Positions 1 to 7,400 of a stretch of DNA of 24,846 nt are shown piece by piece (position 1 is the first letter of the stretch; the number at the start of each line of letters is the position of its first letter). The DNA comes from CAYLZO01 sp964387775 (GTDB lineage Bacteria; Chloroflexota; Anaerolineae; JAAYZQ01). The stretch covers positions 1-24,846 of the forward strand of contig CAYLZO010000050.1 in NCBI GenBank assembly GCA_964387775.1. Reading direction: 5' to 3'. Both the position numbers and the translations under genes were made by a program. The notes under the pieces were generated by a model. That model had not been told where the DNA came from. It did not search any database and saw only the letters and a list, made by a program, of their open reading frames with translations.

Positions 1-30
1 CCGGGGACCCGGAAAGTCTGTTCCCTGCTA

Positions 31-1058
31 CCCGATTCCCAGATTTCCAATTCACCAACTGGGAGGAACGATGAAATTCTATCACTGGTTGGCCGAGACC
101 GCGCGGCGGAACGAGAGCCTGCTGTGCGTGGGGCTCGATCCCCGGCCCGAGCGGTTGGCGCCGGGGGACGACCTGTTGAGCTTCAACCGGCGCGTGGTCG
201 ACGCCACCCGCGACCTGGTTTGTGCCTACAAGCCTAACTTTGCCTTTTACGAAGCGGCCGGGCCGGAAGGGCTGGCGGCGCTGCGCCAGACCATCGCCTA
301 CGTCCACGAGACGGCCGGCGTGCCCGTCATCCTCGACGCCAAGCGGGGCGACATCGGCTCGACGGCAGCGGCCTATGCCCGCGCCGCGTTCGAGGTGTGG
401 GGCGCCGACGCCCTGACGGTCAACGCCTACCTGGGCCACGACTCGGTGACGCCCTTCACCGCCTACGCGGAGAGGGGCGTTTTTCTGTTGTGCCACACCT
501 CGAATCCGGGGGCGACCGACTTGCAGACCCTGCCCTGTCCCAGTCGCCCGCTCTACGAGCACGTGGCCGAACAGGCGGCGGCCTGGGGCACGGGCCTCGT
601 CGTCGGCGCGACCTATCCCGAGGCCCTGGCCCGCGTGCGCGCCCTGGCCCCCGAGGCGTGGGTGCTGCTGCCCGGCGTGGGCGCCCAGGGCGGCGACCTG
701 GCGGCGGCGCTCGCGGCCGGGCTGCGGGCCGACGGCCTGGGCGTCGTCGTCAACTCGTCGCGGGGCATCATCTACGCCGGCGATCCGCGGCAGGCGGCCC
801 TCGACCTGCGGGCGCAGAGCAACGCCGCCCGGGCGGCGACCCAGCCGGCCCCCTACGACGCCCGCCGCGCCCTGACCCTGGCCCTGGCCGACATCGGCGC
901 CGTGCAGTTTGGCGAATTCACGCTGGCTTCGGGCAAAAAGTCGCCCATCTATGTCGATTTGCGGCTATTGGCCTCGCACCCGGTGGTGTTGCGCCAGGTG
1001 GCGTTGGCCTACGCCGAGTTGCTGCGCCGGGAGTTGGGAATCGGGGAATCGGGAATCC
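31..1058. repeat. Decamer GGGAATCGGG, three copies
   Basis: The decamer GGGAATCGGG occurs twice, overlapping, at 1036-1045 and 1044-1053, with a partial third unit to 1058, inside the PyrE half. Its exact reverse complement CCCGATTCCC lies at 31-40 in the leader of the same gene. The span given covers all copies; only these short sites are the repeat. This looks like a small dispersed low-complexity element, one copy of which has been absorbed in frame as loop residues. Confidence 0.45.
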
Positions 1059-1471
1059 GGCTCGCGGCAATTCCGTATGCGGCGATGGCGATTGGCACGG
1101 CGGTGGCGCTGGAAACCGGCTGGCCGATGATCTATCCGCGCAAGGAGGCCAAAGAGTACGGCCGGGCGCGGCAGATCGAGGGCGCCTTCCGGCCGGGCGA
1201 CCGGGCCGTGGTGCTCGACGACCTGATCACCACCGGCGGCAGCAAGCTGGCGGCCATCGAACCGCTGGAGGCCGCCGGGCTGGTGGTGCGCGACGTGGTG
1301 GTGCTCATCGACCGCGAGCAGGGCGGCGGCGCGGATCTGGCCGAGGCCGGCTATCGGCTGCACGCCGTGCTCGGCCTGCGGGAGATGCTGGACACGCTGG
1401 TCGACGCGGGGCACCTCAGCGCCGGGCAGCGGGACGAGGTGGCAGCCTTTTTGTGGACAGACCGCGCCTAA
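71..1471 (+). CDS. pyrFE: Bifunctional orotidine 5'-phosphate decarboxylase / orotate phosphoribosyltransferase (PyrF-PyrE fusion)
   Basis: Catalyses the last two steps of UMP synthesis: orotate plus PRPP to OMP (C-terminal half), then OMP to UMP (N-terminal half). Residues about 1-265 are a type 2 OMP decarboxylase with the DAKRGDIGS motif (D89, K91, D94 are the expected catalytic residues). Residues about 275-466 are an orotate phosphoribosyltransferase with IPYAA, a YPRKEAKEYG segment and the PRPP-binding motif VVLDDLITTGG (D383, D384). The 466-residue length fits a full fusion, and the domain order is the reverse of eukaryotic UMP synthase. The ATG follows GGGAGGA with a four-base gap, which fixes the start. 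It is alone on the plus strand here and not in an operon with its neighbours. Residues 322-330 (LGIGESGIR) are coded by a short repetitive stretch where relatives have a loop, probably a tolerated insertion. Bases 1-70 contain only the leader. Confidence 0.96.
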   Translation: MKFYHWLAETARRNESLLCVGLDPRPERLAPGDDLLSFNRRVVDATRDLVCAYKPNFAFYEAAGPEGLAALRQTIAYVHETAGVPVILDAKRGDIGSTAAAYARAAFEVWGADALTVNAYLGHDSVTPFTAYAERGVFLLCHTSNPGATDLQTLPCPSRPLYEHVAEQAAAWGTGLVVGATYPEALARVRALAPEAWVLLPGVGAQGGDLAAALAAGLRADGLGVVVNSSRGIIYAGDPRQAALDLRAQSNAARAATQPAPYDARRALTLALADIGAVQFGEFTLASGKKSPIYVDLRLLASHPVVLRQVALAYAELLRRELGIGESGIRLAAIPYAAMAIGTAVALETGWPMIYPRKEAKEYGRARQIEGAFRPGDRAVVLDDLITTGGSKLAAIEPLEAAGLVVRDVVVLIDREQGGGADLAEAGYRLHAVLGLREMLDTLVDAGHLSAGQRDEVAAFLWTDRA

Positions 1472-1700
1472 CGTTTTCTGGAGAACTCGTCAATCACCTT
1501 GTGGGGGCCGGCAGCGAGCAGATAGTAGACGTTCCCTTCCTGGCGAAAGACACACCGGTGTCCGGCGTCGATGTAAAATTCCTAATACCTCGTTCCCCGG
1601 ATGCGGTGGATTTGAAGGAAGGAGCATCCTTCACGCCTGCCAGGTCCAAGGGGCTACTGCCTGCCCACTTGCCCCGTTCGAAGGTGTGGTGATTCCAGTA
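1468..1700 (-). pseudogene. Remnant of a RelE/ParE-like toxin gene
   Basis: Reading the minus strand from about 1620 to the stop at 1468-1470 gives LQIHRIRGTRY, then a TAG stop (1582-1584), then EFYIDAGHRCVFRQEGNV, YYLLAAGPHKV and IDEFSRKR. The pattern of a 'H-R-(L/I)-(K/R)-G-T' strand, a 'Y-x-I-D-x-G-x-R-x-V-F' strand and 'L-x-x-x-G-x-H-x-V' is that of RelE/ParE-family mRNA interferase or gyrase toxins. The in-frame stop, and an upstream part (about 1620-1700) readable only in another frame, indicate decay by point mutation and frameshift. The last codon overlaps the stop of the convergent pyrFE gene. No antitoxin gene was recognised. The upstream limit is approximate. Family assignment is by eye from a short segment. 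Confidence 0.42.
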
Positions 1701-1919
1701 AAACTGCAACAGAGGCAACAACCCTGGTTGGCTGACAAATCTCTCTGGACGCGGATTTCGCAGATATCAGCGTTCATCAGCGTTCATCTGCGTCCTGAGA
1801 ACTGCCCGGCTTATTCAGCAACAACTCTAATGAGCCAGCACCAGTTGTCAAAGACCTCGATGGCTTTGGTTTCTTCGCGCTCGGCTTGAGGCTGTGGTAC
1901 CTTGACTTTGAGCCGTGGC
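1472..1919. other. Gene-poor stretch between convergent pyrFE and glycosyltransferase gene
   Basis: No intact gene is supported here. It holds the toxin remnant (to about 1700), the tandem repeat (1766-1795) and, on the minus strand from about 1926 to 1811, a codon-like tail reading VKVPQPQAEREETKAIEVF then DNWCWLIRVVAE and a TAA stop. That tail has no start codon of its own and would require read-through from a shadow frame of the adjacent glycosyltransferase, so it is at most a fragment of a lost gene. No clear intrinsic terminator was seen for either convergent gene. Confidence 0.5.
1766..1795. repeat. Three 10-bp tandem units
   Basis: ATCAGCGTTC at 1766-1775 is repeated exactly at 1776-1785 and imperfectly (ATCTGCGTCC) at 1786-1795. 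It lies in the gene-poor stretch between pyrFE and the convergent glycosyltransferase gene. Related 'CAGCGTTCATC' phrases may be dispersed elsewhere in the genome, but that cannot be tested from this window. Confidence 0.55.
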
Positions 1920-3029
1920 CTATAACACCCCTTGTCGCAGCACGCCCAGCAGCCGCCGCGCCGTCGCCGGCCAGCGAAACCGGGCAGCGCGGGCCAGCCC
2001 CCGTGCCCGCAACTCGCGGCGTTGACCGGCGTCGAACAGCACGCGGGCCAGCCCCTCGGCCAGGGCCTCCACACTCGCCGGATCGACCGCCACCGCCGCG
2101 TCGCCCACGGCCTCGGGCAGCGAGGTGGTGTTGGCGGCCAAGACCGGCGTGCCGCAGGCCATCGCCTCCAGGGGCGGCAGGCCAAAGCCCTCGTAGAGGG
2201 AGGGGTAGGCCAGGGCCTCGGCGCGGCGGTAAAGGGCCGGCAGGTGCCGGGGCGGGACAAAGCCGGGCAGGCGCACGCCGTCGGCCCGCGCTTTATCCAG
2301 CAGCGGGCTGCTCTCCCAGCGGCGCTGGCCGACCCAGACCAGGGGCGGCACGGCGCGGCCGGCGTCGCGCAGGCGCAACCAGGCGGCCAGCAGGCGGCCC
2401 AGGTTCTTGCGGGGATGGATGTTGCCCACGGCCAGCAGGTAGGGAGGCTCGACGCCCAGGGCGGCCAGGGCGTCGGCGTCCGCCGCCGGGTCGCCGTCGG
2501 GCGTGAACTCGGCGCCCACGCCGGGGTAGACGACGGCCGTCTTGGCCGCCGCCGCCGGGTAGAAACGCGCCACCTCCCGCCGGGTGAACTCGGAGAGGGC
2601 GACGACGACCTCGGCGCGGCGCAGGGCCAGGCCGGTCAGCAGCCGCATGTAGAGGGCGATGCTCCGGGGAAAGTACTCGGGGTGGGCGCGGAAGGAGAAG
2701 TCGTGGACCAACACCGCCGCCCGGCAAGGCGTGACCGCCGGCAGGAAAAAGGTCGAGACGTACCAGTCGGGCCGCAGGCGGCGCAGGTGGGCCGTCTGCT
2801 GCCAGAGGAGGAAGGGCAGGCGGCGGTAGGGGCCGGCGTCGTGGACGTCAAAGGCGGCAAAGCGGGGCTCGGCGTGGAGCTGGCGCGCGCCCTCAGTGGC
2901 GGTGAGCAGGCTGACCTGGAGGCCGGCCTCCTCGGCGACGCCGGCCAGCCCCTCCAGCAGGCCGAGGAGGTAGGACTCGTTGCCGCCGCGCCGGCGGCCC
3001 ACGTCGCTGGCGTTGAGGGCCAGGTGCAT
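1920..3029 (-). CDS. GT4 family glycosyltransferase
   Basis: A 369-residue GT-B fold enzyme of family GT4, expected to transfer a sugar from a nucleotide donor to a growing glycan in the cytoplasm. The N-terminal acceptor domain starts MHLALNASDVGRRRGGNESY and carries VHDFSF and HPEYFP near residues 108-120, typical of GT4 mannosyltransferase-like proteins. The donor domain has AVGNIHPRKN (about 200-209) and the E-x7-E motif YEGFGLPPLEAM (E280, E288). The ATG at 3029 is chosen because it overlaps the upstream gene's TGA by one base (TGATG), indicating translational coupling; the frame stays open upstream but is not conserved-looking. It is the second gene of a two-gene unit with the next entry. 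Donor and acceptor sugars cannot be told from sequence. Confidence 0.9.
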   Translation of the reverse strand: MHLALNASDVGRRRGGNESYLLGLLEGLAGVAEEAGLQVSLLTATEGARQLHAEPRFAAFDVHDAGPYRRLPFLLWQQTAHLRRLRPDWYVSTFFLPAVTPCRAAVLVHDFSFRAHPEYFPRSIALYMRLLTGLALRRAEVVVALSEFTRREVARFYPAAAAKTAVVYPGVGAEFTPDGDPAADADALAALGVEPPYLLAVGNIHPRKNLGRLLAAWLRLRDAGRAVPPLVWVGQRRWESSPLLDKARADGVRLPGFVPPRHLPALYRRAEALAYPSLYEGFGLPPLEAMACGTPVLAANTTSLPEAVGDAAVAVDPASVEALAEGLARVLFDAGQRRELRARGLARAARFRWPATARRLLGVLRQGVL

Positions 3030-4312
3030 CAGGCCACCAGCTCCTCGTAGACGGCCAGCAGGCCCCGGTAGATGCGCTCCCAGGTGTAGCGCGCCTCGAC
3101 CTTGGCCCGGCCCCGGGCGCCAAGGGCCTGCCGCCGCCCGGGATCGGCCAGCAGCGCCTCGAGGGCCGCCGCCAAGCCCGCCACGTCGCCGAACTCGACC
3201 AGGAGGCCGTCGGCGCCGTCGTCGACGACGTCGGGCACGCCGCCGGCCCGGCAGCCGATCACAGGCGCGCCGTAGGCCCAGGCTTCCAGGTAGACGATGC
3301 CGAAGGAATCGACCCGCGAGGGCAGGCAAAAGACGTCGGTGGCGGCCAGCAGGTCCTGCTTGAGCTGCCCGCCCACGGTGCCCAGCCGCCGGATGCGCTG
3401 CCGGTGGGCGCCGGGCAGCGCGGCCCAGGCCCGCTCAAAGGTGGAGGGCTCGACCGTCGGGCCGGCCAGGGCCAGCGTCGCCTCGGTGCCGGCGTCCCAC
3501 AGGCGGCCCAGGGCCTGCAAGAGGTGGACGACGCCCTTGTCGTCGGTCAGCACGCCCATAAACGTGACCAGGGAGCCGTCTACGCCGTGCCGGACCCGGA
3601 AGCGGGTCGCGTCGCCGCCCCGTGCGATGCTGATCGCATCGTCGTCGTCCAGGTCGACGCCCATGCCCAGGCGCACCAGGCGCGCCTCGTCCACGCCCAG
3701 GCGGGCGAGTTCGTGGCCCTCGATGCCGGTCTGGACGACGACGCGGTCGGCGTCGCGCAGGGCGGCGAGCTGGTGGGGCATCGTGTAAAAGCGCTGCACG
3801 TCGCGGCCGCCGACGTGGACAAAGGGCGTGGCGACGAAGGGCAGGCCGTGGCGGCGGGCGTAGCGCCAGCCGGCCAGGAGCGGCCACTCCAGGGCGACGT
3901 TGACGCCGTGGACCAGGTCGAATCCGGGCGCCAGCGCCTCCAGGTTCGCCTCCAGGTCCGGGACGCGGGGCATCCAGCGGGCCAGCCGGTCGAGGAGGGG
4001 GCGCGTGTTCAGACGGCCGAGGGCCGGGCGGGCGAGGTCGGTGGCCAGGCGGCGCAGCACGTAAAAGCTCCAGGGGGCCAGGGGCAGGTGGCCCAGGCGG
4101 CTGCGGACGACGCGCACGCCGTTCAGCGTCGTCTCGGCCTCGGCGACGCGGGGCCGGCGGGGGTCCCAGTGGCTCTGCACGCCGGTGGCGTCGGTGGCGG
4201 CGACGACGACCTGGTGGCCGTCGCGGGCCAGCCGCTCGGACATGGCTCGCAGATAGGTTTCGGCGCCGCCCACGAAGGGCCAATAGCCGGCGTTGGTGTG
4301 AAGGATGCGCAC
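3029..4312 (-). CDS. GT4 family glycosyltransferase
   Basis: A 427-residue GT4 enzyme. The N-terminus VRILHTNAGYWPFVGGAETY has the glycine-rich loop (VGGAE) of the family. The donor domain has FMGVLTDDKG (about 251-260) and SRVDSFGIVYLEAWAYGAP, where the first acidic residue of the usual E-x7-E pair is Asp (D335, E343). I chose the GTG at 4310-4312 because MRILH-like starts are the family norm and a GAGGA lies just upstream. An in-frame start 19 codons earlier would add residues with no family resemblance. It is the first gene of a two-gene unit driven by the promoter at 4384-4412 and overlaps the next gene by one base. Specificity is unknown. Confidence 0.9.
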   Translation of the reverse strand: MRILHTNAGYWPFVGGAETYLRAMSERLARDGHQVVVAATDATGVQSHWDPRRPRVAEAETTLNGVRVVRSRLGHLPLAPWSFYVLRRLATDLARPALGRLNTRPLLDRLARWMPRVPDLEANLEALAPGFDLVHGVNVALEWPLLAGWRYARRHGLPFVATPFVHVGGRDVQRFYTMPHQLAALRDADRVVVQTGIEGHELARLGVDEARLVRLGMGVDLDDDDAISIARGGDATRFRVRHGVDGSLVTFMGVLTDDKGVVHLLQALGRLWDAGTEATLALAGPTVEPSTFERAWAALPGAHRQRIRRLGTVGGQLKQDLLAATDVFCLPSRVDSFGIVYLEAWAYGAPVIGCRAGGVPDVVDDGADGLLVEFGDVAGLAAALEALLADPGRRQALGARGRAKVEARYTWERIYRGLLAVYEELVA

Positions 4313-4334
4313 AGGTTCCTCAAGCCCCGTGGCC

Positions 4335-4354
4335 CCCCAGCACAATAGCTGGGG
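4335..4354 (-). promoter_or_regulatory. Perfect 7-bp hairpin in the leader of the GT4 gene pair
   Basis: CCCCAGC (4335-4341), six-base loop, then GCTGGGG (4348-4354). It sits in the roughly 65-base predicted leader, about 22 bases upstream of the GTG start. It is not followed by a T-run, so it is not an intrinsic terminator. It could stabilise the message or influence initiation, or be incidental in GC-rich DNA. Confidence 0.4.
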
Positions 4355-4383
4355 AGCCGAATTCTGCAACCGGATTCGACGAC

Positions 4384-4412
4384 AGTGTACCCGACTCGCG
4401 ATCGTTTGTCAA
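4384..4412 (-). promoter_or_regulatory. Sigma70-type promoter for the two-gene GT4 unit
   Basis: On the minus strand a consensus -35 TTGACA (4407-4412) and a -10 TACACT (4384-4389, four of six matches) are separated by exactly 17 bases. The start of transcription would be near 4377, giving a leader of about 65 bases. The -35 box begins inside the T-rich tract of the terminator of the preceding FG-GAP gene, so one transcription unit ends and the next begins within a few bases. Confidence 0.65.
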
Positions 4413-4448
4413 AGAAAAACTGGACCCATCTCCGGGACGGGTCCAGTT
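4411..4448 (-). terminator. Intrinsic terminator of the FG-GAP protein gene
   Basis: Minus-strand reading: AACTGGACCC (4439-4448), an 11-base loop, GGGTCCAGTT (4418-4427), a perfect 10-bp stem, followed directly by a T-rich tract (TTTTTCTTTG including the end of the stem). It lies 22 bases after the stop codon of the FG-GAP gene at 4471. Confidence 0.85.
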
Positions 4449-4470
4449 GGGAGTTGGCGTGTGCAAAAGG

Positions 4471-7400
4471 TCAGGGCGCCCGGGTGACGAGGGGCAAAAA
4501 GACCTGATAGCCCATTTTGACCCCCAGGCCGGCCTCGTCCAGCCAGACGGTCACTTGGTTCTGATCCGCCTCGCGGGTCAGGCGGAAGCTGACCACGATC
4601 TCCTGGCCGGCGAACTCGGTGACGTCGATCCAGTCGTGGGTCCAGGCTGCGGCGCCGAGGTCCAGCGTGCGATTGGCCGTCGAGGTCGATCCTTCCACCG
4701 TGACCAGCAGCTTGTCGTCCGGCGCAGCGTCGCCTTCGACGCGATAGACCCAATCGAGGGTGACCTCGCGGGCGTCCTCCGGCACGGTCATCGTCTGGCT
4801 GACGGCCCAGGTCCAGGGCGACGGCAGTTCGGGCTGGTCGGGCAAGACGCCGGCTTCCAGGGCGCAGTCGCCGGTGTGTCCGAACTTTTGGACGGGCATG
4901 GGTGCGACAATCCCTCCGGCCTGCCAGTCGTCGGCCGTCTCGAAATCCCCGTTCAGGATCAGGTTGGTAGCGGGCGGGAGGTAGAGGTCCAAGTTGCTCA
5001 GGTCGCCGTCCACGGCGAGGTTTTTCATCGGCAGCAGGGTGCCGTGCTGTGGGTGGGCGGCGATCAGTTCAAAGGTGCCGCCCGAGGCCACCCCCAGGAC
5101 AAAGGCGCCGTCGTCGGCCGAGGTGGCTTCGTTGAGGGCTGCGGGCTGGGTGGTGACGGTGGCGCCGACCACCGGCTTGCCCCGCTGGTCGTAGACCCGG
5201 CCCTGCAACAGGTACTCGGCGACGGCCGTCTGCGTGTCGCCCTCTGGGGCATCGACGCTCTCGACGTTGCCGGCCTCGTCCTTGGCGATGGAGCGGAAAG
5301 CATAGACGTGGCCCGCCGTGCCCTGGAAGACGGCCGAGGTGCCGGTCTCGTTCTCCCGCCAGGGGGTCCACGCCCCGTCCCCGTCGCGGACCTCGATGGT
5401 GTAGTGGTCCACGCCCGAAGTCGCGTCGTTGCCGGCCCACGACACCTCGAACGAGCCGGTCACGACCTCGGGCGACGAGGCATAGGAGCTGGGCGGCGTG
5501 CTGTCGATCCAGAAGGGGCCGAGGTGCAGGGCCGTGTCGGTCCAGTTGCCGGCCCGGTCGCCGGTGCGCAGGTGAAAGTAGTATCCCTGGCCGTCGTTAA
5601 GGGCGGGGCTGGTCGCCTGAGTCACGTCGGCGTCCAGGTCCTGGACCGTGTCGGGCAGGGTGTCGGTTGCGGTGTCCCACACGATGGAAAAGCCGGCCAG
5701 GCCACTCCCTTCGTCGTAGGCCCCGGACCAGGCGACTTGGATCTGATTCGACGTGGACCACACCTGGGCCGTGTGAGAGGAGCTGCTCAAACTGGTCGGG
5801 TTGGTGGGCGGGATCGTCTCAAAGACCTCGTTCCCGGTGTGATATTCGTCGTGGCGCCAGGTGGCCCAGGGCGGCGCTTTCTGGACGCTGTGGCCGGTCC
5901 AGGCAAAGATCATGCCCTGGTTGGGATTGGCGGGATTGTGGCCGGGGATGACGACTTCGGCGTCCCCGTCGCCGTCGAGGTCGCCGATGGCCGGCGAGGC
6001 GTAGAGCGAGTACTCGGCATAGTAGGTGAGTTCGGTGGTGGGCTGATCGATGCGCCCACAGGCCGGGTTTGACGGCCCGCCGGGCCACTGGGGATTGGAA
6101 TAGTCGGTGTAATAGGTGCCGTCGTGGTTAAAGATGGCGACTTCCCAGGCGTGGCTCAGCAGGATTTCGGGCCATTGGTCTCCGTCCACGTCGGCCACCG
6201 TTGGGGAGGAGTTGGTGCTGTGGGATTGCCCCATAAAGTTGCAAATCTGGCGTTGGAAGATTGGGGCGCCGTCGGTGCCGCGCCAGGCGTAGAGGTGTGT
6301 CCCGCCTTCGCCGTTCTCGCCGATGGGGACTGTGATGATCACGTCCAACGAACCGTCTTTGTTCAGGTCGGCGACCGCCGGCGAGGCGAATACGCGTCCC
6401 ACTGTGCCCTGGCGCCAGCGAAGATTCAATCGAAGGGTAGGATCTGTTTGTCCTGGATCGTAGTCAAAGGCCGAGACGTAGTAGCCGGTGTTGGACCAAT
6501 AGGTGCCGGTCCCCACGACGATCTCCCAGTCGCCATCGTTGTCCAGGTCGGCGACGGCGGGGGAGGAAAAGATCGTTTGATCCATCCATTCCCGGGCGAG
6601 GGCGTTGCCGTCGGCGTCGAAGACGTAGAGGTAGCCGCCGCCGTCGTCGCCATGCACGTTTCCGGGTGAAATGTCGGCGCCGACGATGATCTCCTGGCGG
6701 CCGTTGCCGGTGAGGTCGGCCAGGGCGGGCGAGGACCAAATCGTATCCTCGTTGTAAAAGCCATGCCCGCCGCAGCGGATCTGGCCCGGCAGGATGCCCG
6801 GCAGGTTGCCCCACAGGGGCTGGCCGCCGGCACTGAGCAGGTAGATGCACTGGTCCCAGGCCCCAAAGGCGATCTCCAGTTGGCCGTCGCCATTCACGTC
6901 GCCGATGGCGGGTGTGGAAAAGACGCCGTCGAGCCAGCCATCGGGCGAGTGATTGAGCCAGTCCTGCGTGTCAAAGGTCCAGAGCTCTTGGCCGTTGAGG
7001 CCGTTTAGGGCGATGACGCCCCCGTGCCACGGGCCAAGCTCGGGCAGTCCCCCCAGGGCGACGACCACGTCGGGATAGCCATCGCCGCTGATGTCGACCG
7101 TGGTGGGTGTGGAATTGACGGGGGCCCGAACGGGCCTTTGCCACAAAAGCGTCCCGTTGTGCCGGTAGGCATAGACCATCCCGCCGTTGCCGGGGCTGCC
7201 CCCGACCAGGTCGCGGCCGCCGACGACGATCTCCAGGGTGCCATCGCCATTCAAATCGACGAGGGTGGGCGAGGAGCCGTAGCTCAGATAGGCGCCGTTC
7301 ACAGCTTGGGGAAAACCGGGCTGGTTGGGAGGAAGGGTCTGATACCATTCAGGCTCTTCGGCCTGTTGTGACTCATCGACATCTGGCCCCCGCAGTTGGG

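Noticed and set aside
397..1692. 431-codon open frame overlapping pyrFE
   Set aside because: A different frame of pyrFE with Arg/Gly/Pro-rich composition. PyrF and PyrE motifs lie in the other frame.
4447..6072. 541-codon open frame on the plus strand
   Set aside because: Antisense to the FG-GAP protein gene. The repetitive GDGDG-like phrases are the mirror of the propeller repeats, and there is no ribosome site or domain.
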